DNA of 64,000 nucleotides. It comes from JBBQZU01 sp041749535 (GTDB lineage: Bacteria > Bacteroidota > Bacteroidia > Flavobacteriales_D > Cryomorphaceae). Made by a program: the position numbers and the translations under genes. The notes below the pieces were generated by a model. The model did no database searches and was not told the origin of the DNA. It saw only the letters and a program-made list of their open reading frames with translations. This document shows, in pieces, positions 1 to 7,760 of the stretch (position 1 is the stretch's first letter; each line of letters begins with the position of its first letter). The stretch is taken from the NCBI GenBank assembly GCA_041749535.1, contig JBGTBE010000066.1, positions 1 through 64,000 of the forward strand, written 5' to 3'.

Positions 1-32
1 TTTTGGAATATCTGGGCAAATAACGTGATCTT

Positions 33-96
33 CATACCGGAGTTGGCTGTTTTTTGTTCGCACTTTAAACATACCGGATTTTTCCGGGCCAACTCC
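33..96. repeat. Short inverted and direct repeats next to a truncated gene
   Basis: A 9-base inverted repeat has one arm at 39-47 (GGAGTTGGC) and the other at 88-96 (GCCAACTCC). The 9-mer CATACCGGA also occurs directly twice, at 33-41 and 70-78. It lies just upstream of a gene fragment that has lost its 5' end, so it could be a scar of the rearrangement or a hairpin serving whatever lies to the left of the window. No transposase is visible, and the arms are short enough for chance to be possible. Confidence 0.35.
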
Positions 97-124
97 ATTT
101 TTTTATCTCAGACTATTAAACGTC

Positions 125-487
125 TTGGACAGATGTGATAAAGGATATCAATTTCATGTATATTTATTCGAAGTAACTAAGCAAGGTGTGCCCGGTATGC
201 TTTTACATTCTGATACAATTGTAGTCCGTAAGGTTAAGAATACTTTGAGGATTGACAAACAGGACTTAAGAATGGAACTTCCTGAGAAAGGAATTTTCAT
301 AGGAATAAAAGCATTTGATGAAAATCAAGCGTATTCGGACTCACCTCATCTTGCAGTCTCTAATAAATCAATAGTGCCAAGAATGTATTATAACTGGGAT
401 GGCAACTGGAGAGAATACGACCTGAGTTCTCTTATCGCTCCTTATTTTCCAGTTTTAATGATTGGTTTGAAGGTAAAACCAATTTAG
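125..487 (+). pseudogene. 5'-truncated third copy of the tandem secreted-protein family
   Basis: The 120 codons from the only available start (TTG at 125) match the C-terminal part of the 267-residue protein at 1388-2191: KGYQF aligns with KGFEF, and both end GLKVKPI. The N-terminal signal peptide and beta-sandwich-like domain, about 150 residues, are missing. The sequence upstream of base 125 shows no resemblance to the paralogue, and the frame is closed by TGA at 26-28. What remains is therefore a remnant with no export signal. It is probably not expressed as a functional protein. A real gene with a new 5' part cannot be excluded, because the window begins here. Confidence 0.6.
411..485 (+). 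repeat. 75-bp near-identical direct repeat (second copy 2115-2189)
   Basis: The last 75 coding bases before the stop of the truncated copy are repeated almost exactly at 2115-2189, at the end of the third family member. By eye the only differences are a few bases around 429-432. The two genes differ much more upstream, so this points to recent duplication or gene conversion. The middle gene (554-1357) has a diverged version of the same end. Confidence 0.8.
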
Positions 488-553
488 TGCCTTTGCTTCA
501 GATTGGATATTGATTGTATGTAGCGCTGGCATTTTCTTATTTTCACCATCCTC

Positions 554-1357
554 ATGAAGAATTGGTTGGCGCTCTTGTTCGGTTTGTTTTGCATGGTAGC
601 AAATGCCCAAACAGAATACATTGTGGTACAAGATTCGTTGACCGGAAATTACTTGCCATTTGCTCAAATAGATGCAGAAGGAGAGATCTTCTACTGTGAT
701 GAGCATGGAAGTTTATCCAGAAAGAGTGTTGAAGGTAGAAGATTGATCATCCGTTATCTGGGTTACCAATCCAGAGTAGTTGCAGAGTTTCAGGTAGACA
801 GGAGTATTTTTCTTGTCAGGGAAAACCATTCACTACCAGAAGTAGTAATTCATGGCAATTTGAAACCGTACGAAGTTGGTTATCATAAGTTTAAAACCAA
901 TTCTAGATCAAGAGGACAGTTCGTTCACATTTTTGCAGTGCATGTTTCTTCTGAATCAGGAGGTGGTTTAATTTCAGATATCATGGTTGCCTTTAAGAAA
1001 ATATATAAAGGGTATACCTTCGAAATATTTCTTTTTGAAGTAGCTGACAACGGCTCACCCGGGGTATTGATCAAATCAGATACCATCATAGCTACATCAT
1101 CAAAAAGTCTTCAAAGAATCAATGTAGAAAAATGGAATCAACAGCTTCCTGAAAAGGGAGTTTTTGTTGGATTTAATTGGCCTGATCAGAGTGGGAAGTC
1201 AAAAGAATTTCCAGGCGTGCAAATCACCTATCAATTGAGGGAGAATAAGTCTTATTTGTTTTATAAAAACACCTGGCATATTTTTGATTATGACCTACTT
1301 CTTGACGAATTTCGCGTACCGAATTTTAAAGTAGGTTTGAAAGTAAAACCCATTTAG
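554..1357 (+). CDS. Secreted protein with carboxypeptidase-regulatory-like domain, paralogue 1
   Basis: This is a 267-residue protein with a clear signal peptide (residues 1-18, hydrophobic core then VANAQ), so it is exported. Residues about 20-95 look like the carboxypeptidase D regulatory-like beta-sandwich common in Bacteroidota envelope proteins. The clues are an opening VQDSLTGNYLPFAQI, a DEHG turn and the RYLGYQS strand. The rest has no family I recognise and ends GLKVKPI, shared with the paralogue at 1388-2191 and with the fragment at 125-487. The genes sit 30 bases apart and are probably co-transcribed. There is no sorting domain and no lipobox. The function is unknown; a periplasmic or surface binding role is only inference. 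Confidence 0.75.
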   Translation: MKNWLALLFGLFCMVANAQTEYIVVQDSLTGNYLPFAQIDAEGEIFYCDEHGSLSRKSVEGRRLIIRYLGYQSRVVAEFQVDRSIFLVRENHSLPEVVIHGNLKPYEVGYHKFKTNSRSRGQFVHIFAVHVSSESGGGLISDIMVAFKKIYKGYTFEIFLFEVADNGSPGVLIKSDTIIATSSKSLQRINVEKWNQQLPEKGVFVGFNWPDQSGKSKEFPGVQITYQLRENKSYLFYKNTWHIFDYDLLLDEFRVPNFKVGLKVKPI

Positions 1358-1387
1358 CTTCCTATCTTTCATCCCTAATTTCTGAAG

Positions 1388-2191
1388 ATGCGGTGTGTTT
1401 TAGTCATCTTAGCCATGCTATGTAATGCTCTTGCATTTTGCCAGAACGGGCTTATTGTGGTATGTGATTCTTTGAGCAAAGCCCCACTCGCATTTGCACA
1501 CATTTCCACTCCCATTGATACCTTCTATGCAGATGCTGATGGGCGATTTCCAAAGGAAAGAGTCAAAGAAAAAGAATCTACGATCAGCTATTTGGGATAT
1601 TTTTCGAAGAAAATCGATTTTTTGAATTTAAAAGATACGATTAATTTAAAATCCAGCAGTGTCCTTCTGAATCACGTTGACATAGGTGCGAGTAACGAGT
1701 CTTTTGAAATCGGCTTCCATAAACTTAAAAAGGATGCTTCATTCGTAGGTGGCAGGACGTCGATTTTAACTGTAAAAATCGATGGTACCGATAGGCGGGT
1801 TAGGATTGAAGAAATTATTATTTCTTTCCGTAAATTATATAAAGGATTTGAATTTAATGTATTTGCATTTGAAGTAACTGAACAAGGTCTTCCTGGTATG
1901 TTATTGTTTTCTGATTCTATTATTGTCCACAAGGCTACGAGGAATTTTCGAGTAGATGTTAAAGACTTAATGATTGAACTTCCGGATAATGGGATTTTCA
2001 TTGGATTCAAAATATTTGATGGAAATCAAGCGCATTCGAAAGACCTACCTCATATTGCAACCTCTCATAAATCAATAGAGCCAAGAATGTACTTTATCTG
2101 GGAAGGCACCTGGCGAGAATACGACCTGAGTTCAATTATCGCTCCTTATTTTCCAGTTTTAATGATTGGTTTGAAGGTAAAACCAATTTGA
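1388..2191 (+). CDS. Secreted protein with carboxypeptidase-regulatory-like domain, paralogue 2
   Basis: Also 267 residues, with a signal peptide at residues 1-19 (ending LAFCQ) and the same order as its upstream neighbour: a regulatory-like beta-sandwich at about 20-95 (VCDSLSKAPLAFAHI, ISYLGYFS), then a family-specific C-terminal half with LYKGFEFNVFAFEV and the final GLKVKPI. Its 3' end is almost identical at the DNA level to the truncated copy at 125-487, so those two are the closer relatives. A possible -7 box (TATCTTTC, 1363-1370) lies between it and the upstream gene. Function unknown. Confidence 0.75.
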   Translation: MRCVLVILAMLCNALAFCQNGLIVVCDSLSKAPLAFAHISTPIDTFYADADGRFPKERVKEKESTISYLGYFSKKIDFLNLKDTINLKSSSVLLNHVDIGASNESFEIGFHKLKKDASFVGGRTSILTVKIDGTDRRVRIEEIIISFRKLYKGFEFNVFAFEVTEQGLPGMLLFSDSIIVHKATRNFRVDVKDLMIELPDNGIFIGFKIFDGNQAHSKDLPHIATSHKSIEPRMYFIWEGTWREYDLSSIIAPYFPVLMIGLKVKPI

Positions 2192-2327
2192 AATTTTCCA
2201 ATACCTAAATTTCCCTTCCTGTATTTTATTTTTCAACGGATCAAAAACATTCGGAATGGAAACTAACGGGAAACTAAAAAGGGTTTGAATAAGCTGAAAG
2301 CGGATTGCTTCGATCGGAATATTAAAT

Positions 2328-2795
2328 TCAGTGGCACGCTATCAAAAAATCAAAAGCCCCTTTGCGCAGGTTGATGCCATGCTCGAGCCAGGCTTTTAGG
2401 CACGCCAGAAAATTGGCCCAGCCCTCGGTGTTGCCCTTTATAAATTTCAGGGCTTTTGCATCATCAGGTTGTGTGCCTTTTTCGGATATACGGACTACCG
2501 TGGCGTTGTTATTCACGGCCGTCAATGTAATCTCCGTATAAGTTTCTACACCCTCTACATCCCAGTAAAACCCTATGAATTTTCCGGGTACGATTTCCCC
2601 AACGCGCACAGGGTTTTCTCCTTCAAATTCGGGAAATTCCCATATCAGACGGGCTCCGGATTCCATCCTTCCGGAGCTTTTGGAAATAAAATAGTTGGTC
2701 ATTTGAGCCGGGTCTACAATGGCTTCGAATACTTCGAATACTTCGATTGAGGGTTTTGCAATTTGAATGGATGCGTTGACTTCTGATGGTTTCAT
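2328..2795 (-). CDS. AHSA1/SRPBCC-family protein
   Basis: This 155-residue cytosolic protein has the START-like (SRPBCC) fold of the Aha1 C-terminal family. IVDPAQMTNYF near residue 30, LIWEFPEF near 50 and the C-terminal NTEGWANFLACLKAWLEHG helix are typical of these small ligand-binding proteins. The true ligand is rarely known in this family. Near the N-terminus the residues VFE occur twice in a row (VFEVFE), caused by a 9-base tandem duplication in the DNA around 2723-2740. The gene starts 45 bases after the AraC/methyltransferase gene ends and is probably co-transcribed with it. Confidence 0.85.
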   Translation of the reverse strand: MKPSEVNASIQIAKPSIEVFEVFEAIVDPAQMTNYFISKSSGRMESGARLIWEFPEFEGENPVRVGEIVPGKFIGFYWDVEGVETYTEITLTAVNNNATVVRISEKGTQPDDAKALKFIKGNTEGWANFLACLKAWLEHGINLRKGAFDFLIACH

Positions 2796-2840
2796 AGATT
2801 CTGACGTTTAGTGAGATATTGAAGGGATGATTTACGTGAA

Positions 2841-3713
2841 TTACCAATTATCCGATTGCAATAGGTTCGTATTTTCAATGTGCAATACCTGCGCTGCTTC
2901 CCAACCAATCATGGCTACTTTTCTGTTGGTGCCCCATCGGTATCCGCCTATCATTCCTCCCGCTTGAATCACGCGGTGACATGGAATGAGATAAGCGATG
3001 GGGTTTTTACCTATGGCGGTGCCTACGGCACGGGATGCATTTGGTGTATTGATTTCATTGGCGATGGTACCATACGAAGAGAGGCGCCCCATTGGAATTT
3101 TGAGCAGCGCTTCCCAGACTTTAAGTTGAAAATCTGTGCCTTTTATATGAAGCGGAAGCGGGCCAGTTTCACTTTCTGTAAAAATGCGCATAGCCCGAAT
3201 GTGGAAATCGGTTTCCCCAATCATTATCCTTGCATTAGGGAAATGCCTCAGTAAATCAGCCAGCGCTGCTGTTTCACTTTCTGTGAAAGCCATATAGCAG
3301 ATGCCGCGTTCGGTGGAAGCGATGCCCACATTCCCGAAAGGACTATCATAACAGGAGAATACGATGCGCAATTCAGCACCGCCGTTCTTGTATTCTCCCG
3401 GGGTCATACCCTCGATGTTTACAAAAAGATCGTGCAACCTGCCGGTACCCGATAGTCCGGTATCAAAGGCGGTATCAAACAAGGTGGCCTGTGTTGCACG
3501 AAGCATGCTTTTTGCATGTTGGATGCTGATGTACTGCAGGAACTTTTTTGGGCTCACCCCCGCCCATTCACTAAAAAGCCGCTGAAAGTGGTACGGGCTC
3601 ATGTGTATATGTGAAGCCACATCATCAAGGGTTGGCTGTGCACGAAAATTATGGCCTATGTATTCTATGGCCCGGGCAATGCGTTCGAAATTCTGTGTGT
3701 CTAAGGGCTTCAT
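2841..3713 (-). CDS. AraC-type regulator fused to methylated-DNA-protein-cysteine methyltransferase (Ada-like)
   Basis: About 290 residues. Residues 5-100 form a double helix-turn-helix of the AraC family (MSPYHFQRLFSEWAGVSPKKF). The C-terminal half is an O6-alkylguanine-DNA alkyltransferase with the active-site motif PCHRV, whose cysteine accepts the alkyl group irreversibly. It repairs O6-methylguanine and probably controls its own gene. It lacks the N-terminal zinc-cysteine domain by which E. coli Ada senses methyl-phosphotriesters, so if it is inducible the trigger must differ. I start it at the ATG at 3713. The in-frame TTG one codon upstream is less likely, because a promoter -7 box ends only five bases before the ATG. 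Confidence 0.9.
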   Translation of the reverse strand: MKPLDTQNFERIARAIEYIGHNFRAQPTLDDVASHIHMSPYHFQRLFSEWAGVSPKKFLQYISIQHAKSMLRATQATLFDTAFDTGLSGTGRLHDLFVNIEGMTPGEYKNGGAELRIVFSCYDSPFGNVGIASTERGICYMAFTESETAALADLLRHFPNARIMIGETDFHIRAMRIFTESETGPLPLHIKGTDFQLKVWEALLKIPMGRLSSYGTIANEINTPNASRAVGTAIGKNPIAYLIPCHRVIQAGGMIGGYRWGTNRKVAMIGWEAAQVLHIENTNLLQSDNW

Positions 3714-3718
3714 CAAAG

Positions 3719-3749
3719 CAAATGTAGGGAAGGAAGGGAGAAAAGAAAA
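3719..3749 (-). promoter_or_regulatory. Promoter of the AraC/methyltransferase gene
   Basis: On the minus strand TTTT (3749-3746) is followed after 19 bases by TACATTTG (3726-3719), matching the Bacteroidota pattern TTTG-N19-TAnnTTTG. The start ATG at 3713 lies five bases beyond the -7 box, so transcription should begin at or beside the start codon. Confidence 0.55.
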
Positions 3750-3861
3750 CCCGAAAGTTGCGGAAATTCAATGTTCCATTTTGGTATTCATTTCATCTTT
3801 TTCCGAAGTACTTTTTACTTCGTTCGATGTCTAACCTATATCTGATTCTTCAATCAGAATC

Positions 3862-4767
3862 TTAGGAATATATCTCCCCCAACGCAGCATCAACATCTGC
3901 ATATTTAAACACGAAACCTGCACTGCTGAGCTTTTCAGCCGAAGCCCTGCTGCCTTCCAATACAATTTCAGAAAGTTCGCCCAGGGCAATTTTCAATGCA
4001 AAGGCCGGCACATTGGGCAGCCATAGGGGTTTGTCCAATGCCTTTGCCACCTTCTTAGTGAGTTCAGCATTGGAGAGATGCATCGGTGCTACGGCGTTGT
4101 AGGCACCTTGATAAAGATTGTTTTTAATGCACTCAGCATACAACCTGCACAGGTCTTGAATATGAATCCAGGGAACGTACTGCCTGCCGCTGCCCAATGC
4201 AGCGCCGAAACCGTATTTCACAGGGGCAGCAATCTTTTCGAGTGCCCCACCCTTCGCGCTCAGGACAACACCCGTGCGCAATTTTACCACCCTGCAAAGC
4301 GATGAAAATGCGTCGGCAGCTTGTTCCCATTGCACACAGCACTGCCCTATAAAGCTATGGGCAGGTGGGTCGCTTTCGCGAAAAATGTAGTCTGAGGTGA
4401 TGCTGCCATAGTAGTTTATTCCGCTTGCGGAGATAAATACTTGTGGGGTTTGGCCGGTTTTCTTTACCATATCGCGCAAGAGCTGAGCTGTTTCTACCCT
4501 GCTGTTTATTATTTCCTGTTTGCGCGCTGTTGTCCAGCGTTTATCGGCTATGCCAGCACCCGCAAGATGTATGATCGCATGAATTCCTTCAAAAGCGGCA
4601 GGATCTGCATGTTTTCTCTTGTAGTCCCATTCATACCTGCGCACCTTTCCATCCGTTTCCGCTTTTCGGGAAAGGATGGCCACTTCAAATCCTTGTTGCA
4701 GGAGCATTTCAGTTAGCGCAGTTCCTACCAGGCCAGAGCCTCCCGTGATCAGTATTTTCTTTTGCAT
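3862..4767 (-). CDS. TIGR01777-family NAD(P)-binding epimerase (YfcH-like)
   Basis: This 301-residue extended short-chain dehydrogenase begins with the nucleotide-binding motif ITGGSGLVGTALT (residues 6-18). It carries the family pattern of TIGR01777 proteins: AGAGIADKRWT near residue 70, SASGINYYG near 113, and a C-terminal DUF1731-type region (LPNVPAFALKIALGELSEIVLEGSR). The substrate is not known for this family; an NAD(P)-dependent sugar-nucleotide or related conversion is assumed from the fold. Length is normal. The gene stands alone between the repair gene and the fasciclin gene, all on the minus strand. Confidence 0.9.
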   Translation of the reverse strand: MQKKILITGGSGLVGTALTEMLLQQGFEVAILSRKAETDGKVRRYEWDYKRKHADPAAFEGIHAIIHLAGAGIADKRWTTARKQEIINSRVETAQLLRDMVKKTGQTPQVFISASGINYYGSITSDYIFRESDPPAHSFIGQCCVQWEQAADAFSSLCRVVKLRTGVVLSAKGGALEKIAAPVKYGFGAALGSGRQYVPWIHIQDLCRLYAECIKNNLYQGAYNAVAPMHLSNAELTKKVAKALDKPLWLPNVPAFALKIALGELSEIVLEGSRASAEKLSSAGFVFKYADVDAALGEIYS

Positions 4768-4778
4768 GGGCTAAAATT

Positions 4779-4808
4779 AATACGGCCCGCCTTATGGCGG
4801 GCCGTATT
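4779..4808 (-). terminator. Perfect 13-bp stem-loop after the fasciclin gene
   Basis: Arms at 4779-4791 and 4796-4808 pair perfectly over 13 bases, GC-rich in the middle, with a 4-base loop. It lies 22 bases downstream of the fasciclin stop codon and only 12 bases before the epimerase start. On the minus strand it is followed by an imperfect T-rich run, as expected for an intrinsic terminator. Confidence 0.75.
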
Positions 4809-4829
4809 TCAAAATGAGCATGGTATTCA

Positions 4830-5807
4830 TTACAATTCTGGAATCAATACGCTGTCAAGTACATGGATTACACCATTTGTTCCTTGCACATCTGTTGCTA
4901 TAACAGTAGAGATTCCTTCGGACACATCAGTGATTGTCACCGTAGCTCCCAATCCTACGGTGAAACTCTGACCATTCAAGGCCGTTACGTCACCAGCAAC
5001 CAGATCGGTAGACTGAATGTTTCCACCAACAACGTGGTAGGTAAGCACGGTGGTCAATTGAGGAATCGTCAATGATGCTACTATATCGCTAATATCATCG
5101 AAGGCCTGATTTACAGGAGCAAAGACTGTGTAGGGACCATCCAACTCAAGGGTGGGAACCAAGTCGGTAGCAAGAAGGGCACCAACAAGCTCAGAAAAAT
5201 CTGAATTGTTCACTGCATGATCTACAACATTTGGAAGCAGCAATACTTCATTGATTCCATGGATTACCCCATTGGTGGCAAATATATCAGCAGATTCTAC
5301 ATCTGAACTGTTGTTCAAAATCACGCCTGTGGTTCTTTTCTCAACGAGAAGAGAGAGGGCAGTGTTGTCAGGACCTGATTCAGAGAGTGTAGTTACATAA
5401 GTCTTCACTGGTACTGCTGCAGCGGCAATTTCAGCACCAAGCACGTGGTACAACAAAATATCAGAAACTGCGTCTGCACCTAAAATCCCAGCTAAATCAT
5501 CCACCCTGGAACCGTCGGTATTTTCGTCAAGAATACCTAGCTCATCAAAGAGCGCGTTAAAAGCATCATTGTCTGGCGCGAAAACAGTAAAAGTTCCGGC
5601 ACCTTCAAAAGTAGTTAGGAGACCAGTTGCAGTGAGTGCTTCGCCAAGGATGGAATAATTTGGGTTGGCAGCAACTATCTGAGCAATGGTTTGTGTTGGT
5701 CCGGCTGGAGGTGGTGTGGTTTCTTCATCATCGTCATTGCAAGCAGTGAAAACGAACATTCCTGCAGCAAGGGCAAGAATTGAAAAAGGCTTCATAAGAT
5801 TTGTCAT
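4830..5807 (-). CDS. Fasciclin (FAS1) lipoprotein with two domains
   Basis: This 325-residue protein begins with a lipoprotein signal whose lipobox FTAC puts the lipidated cysteine near residue 23, followed by the acidic NDDDEE. Two FAS1 domains follow, at about 40-195 and 196-325. Each has the FAS1 signatures: TVFAPDNDAFNAL, LLYHVLG and NGVIHGINEVLL in the first; TVFAPVNQAFDDI, LTYHVVGG and NGVIHVLDSVLIP in the second. FAS1 proteins mediate adhesion or bind surface polymers. The +2 aspartate-rich stretch is common on surface-exposed lipoproteins of this phylum. A second in-frame ATG at 5795 is also possible as start. Confidence 0.92.
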   Translation of the reverse strand: MTNLMKPFSILALAAGMFVFTACNDDDEETTPPPAGPTQTIAQIVAANPNYSILGEALTATGLLTTFEGAGTFTVFAPDNDAFNALFDELGILDENTDGSRVDDLAGILGADAVSDILLYHVLGAEIAAAAVPVKTYVTTLSESGPDNTALSLLVEKRTTGVILNNSSDVESADIFATNGVIHGINEVLLLPNVVDHAVNNSDFSELVGALLATDLVPTLELDGPYTVFAPVNQAFDDISDIVASLTIPQLTTVLTYHVVGGNIQSTDLVAGDVTALNGQSFTVGLGATVTITDVSEGISTVIATDVQGTNGVIHVLDSVLIPEL

Positions 5808-6022
5808 AGTACTTCGTTTGTTTTGATTTGTACTGCCTTAACATCGTTTATTTGAGGTTGTTCATTTGCCACAATGGCACAAAGTAGAATATAATAGGGT
5901 TCTTAGGCGTTAGAAATGCGGTTTGAATTGCTTCAAATTCTTATAAAATTGAACAGAAGAATGTGTAGAAAAACCATGAGTGTCTTGTCTTTCGAGAATT
6001 ATATTCATTCAACTTCGACAAC

Positions 6023-7666
6023 GTGAAAATATTGGAATCTTATTATGGTTGGGCACGCCTTCAGCGAAGGTTGTTACCCGCGTTTTTAGCATTCTTTTAC
6101 ATTTCTGTGGCTCATTCACAGGTGCAACCATATGTGGAATATTGGGACAAGGGCCAAAAATCAAAACGCACGGAAGGCACGTATCAGGCAGGTTTAGAGC
6201 ATGGTGTCTGGAAGCATTACTACCCCACAGGTCAGTTGAGAGAAGAACTACACTATTTGCTTGGCAGGCTCCATGGACCTTCGTTTAGCTACTATGAGAC
6301 GGGTGTGCTGGAAACCAAAGGCCACTTTAAGTGGGACGAGGCAGACAGTCTTCACAGTGCCTGGTTCGAAAGCGGCAACCCCAAAGAAGAAGGATACTAC
6401 AAGGAGGGTGCAAAGGCAGGTATTTGGACCTATTGGTACCCCGACTCAGTGAAGCGATACCAAGAGAAGTATGATGGGAAAGCCGCACCCCACTTGCTGA
6501 ATGCATGGAATCCAAAGGGTGAGCAAACGATATCAAATGGAAGCGGGTACCTTGAGGAGTATTTTGACAATGGAAAATTGAGCACCCGTGAGACCTATAC
6601 TGATGGAAAACTCACCGGACACTCGGAAACATGGTGGCCTGGAGGCGCCACTCGCACAGATGGCAATTACAAAGAAGGACTCAAGGAGGGCACCTGGACC
6701 TATTTCCTTGAATCGGGTAAGAAATGGAAGATCACCACATTCACCAACGATACATTGAACGGTCCATTTCAAGATTTTTTTGACAATGAAGAAGCATCAA
6801 CCAACGGGCATTTCAACATGGGGATGAAGGATGGCCAGTGGACTTTCTATCGCGATAGCGGACATATGGAAATGCAAGGCGAATTCATCAATGATAAGCG
6901 CCATGGAGACTGGACGTACTGGTATAGCAGCGGTGTGGTACAAACAAGCGGCAGATGGGAGCATGGGAGAATGAATGGGGTGTGGGAGTATTTCTATTCG
7001 GATGGAACCCTATGGAGAAGGGGCAATTACCGAGAAGATGCGAAAGATTCTATCTGGACCACTTGGTTCGAAAACGGCAATAAACTGCAGGAAGGAATGT
7101 ACACCATGGGAAAAGAAGAAGGCTTGTGGAAGTCCTGGTATGAAAATGGAAGTCCCAAAGATGAAGGCTATTTTAAGGCAGGGCTCATAGATGGTGCATG
7201 GAAAGGATGGTTCCCGGATGGGAGCCCCAGCTACACAGGATATTGGTTGAACAATGCCAAGAATGGCAACTGGAAACACTGGAACGAAGAAGGCAGGCTT
7301 GAAGAAGATGCCTATTACAAAAACGGCATTCTGAATGGACCATATGCCAAGTATTCGGCGGATGGTATACCCGAGATGCAGGGCGTTTTTTTAGAAGGGA
7401 AACCAAATGGGCAATGGACGTATTATTTTCAGGAGGGAGGCAAAATGCGGGAAGCAAGCTACAAAGAGGGTATGCTGGAAGGCACGAGCCTTATGTACCA
7501 TCGTCAAGGAGGGGCGGTGCAGCTTAAGGAGACATACCGCAACAACAAGCGCGATGGTATCAGTTACGAATATTCGCCCAGGGGCAATCTGCTCAGGTCA
7601 GTTGAGTATAGCAATGGGCAGAGGGTAAGGGTGGTTGAAGACAATGTGCTTGAAGGCCCCAAGTAA
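6023..7666 (+). CDS. MORN/YwqK-type repeat protein, about 20 repeats of 24 residues
   Basis: 547 residues. A GTG start at 6023 is followed by a hydrophobic segment (LLPAFLAFFYISVAHSQ), so export is likely. The rest is an almost unbroken run of about 20 units with a period of exactly 24 residues. The unit is roughly G-x-Y/F-x-x-G-x-x-x-G-x-W-x-x-W/Y-x-x-x-G-x-x-x-x-x, related to MORN_2 / YwqK antitoxin-type repeats. Such repeats form long beta-hairpin ribbons used as binding scaffolds; no enzyme domain is present. Despite the 'antitoxin' label of the family, no toxin partner is visible next to it. It is transcribed alone, divergent from the fasciclin gene. Confidence 0.85.
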   Translation: MKILESYYGWARLQRRLLPAFLAFFYISVAHSQVQPYVEYWDKGQKSKRTEGTYQAGLEHGVWKHYYPTGQLREELHYLLGRLHGPSFSYYETGVLETKGHFKWDEADSLHSAWFESGNPKEEGYYKEGAKAGIWTYWYPDSVKRYQEKYDGKAAPHLLNAWNPKGEQTISNGSGYLEEYFDNGKLSTRETYTDGKLTGHSETWWPGGATRTDGNYKEGLKEGTWTYFLESGKKWKITTFTNDTLNGPFQDFFDNEEASTNGHFNMGMKDGQWTFYRDSGHMEMQGEFINDKRHGDWTYWYSSGVVQTSGRWEHGRMNGVWEYFYSDGTLWRRGNYREDAKDSIWTTWFENGNKLQEGMYTMGKEEGLWKSWYENGSPKDEGYFKAGLIDGAWKGWFPDGSPSYTGYWLNNAKNGNWKHWNEEGRLEEDAYYKNGILNGPYAKYSADGIPEMQGVFLEGKPNGQWTYYFQEGGKMREASYKEGMLEGTSLMYHRQGGAVQLKETYRNNKRDGISYEYSPRGNLLRSVEYSNGQRVRVVEDNVLEGPK

Positions 7667-7672
7667 ATCACA

Positions 7673-7703
7673 TTTCTCAATTTCAAAAATATGCATACAT
7701 TTG
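7673..7703 (+). promoter_or_regulatory. Promoter of the rimP-nusA-infB operon
   Basis: TTTC (7673-7676) and TACATTTG (7696-7703) are separated by exactly 19 bases, a strong match to the Bacteroidota -33/-7 consensus. Transcription should start about 7710, leaving a leader of about 50 bases before rimP. Confidence 0.7.
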
Positions 7704-7725
7704 CAGCGCTGAAAAGCAAGATTAT

Positions 7726-7749
7726 GAGGGGCCGGAGCCCCTCTTTTTA
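7726..7749 (+). terminator. Terminator-like hairpin (probable attenuator) in the rimP leader
   Basis: A GC-rich 7-base stem (7726-7732 with 7737-7743) and a 4-base loop are followed by TTTTTA: the form of an intrinsic terminator. It lies between the promoter at 7673-7703 and the rimP start at 7761. It is therefore inside the operon leader rather than at a gene end. This position suggests premature termination as a control, for instance by NusA, which the operon encodes. It could also serve the MORN gene ending at 7666. Confidence 0.65.
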
Positions 7750-7760
7750 TTCTTATTACT

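Noticed and set aside
6023..7666. Toxin-antitoxin system suggested by the YwqK-type repeats
   Set aside because: The repeat family name is historical; no small toxin gene is adjacent and the protein appears exported.
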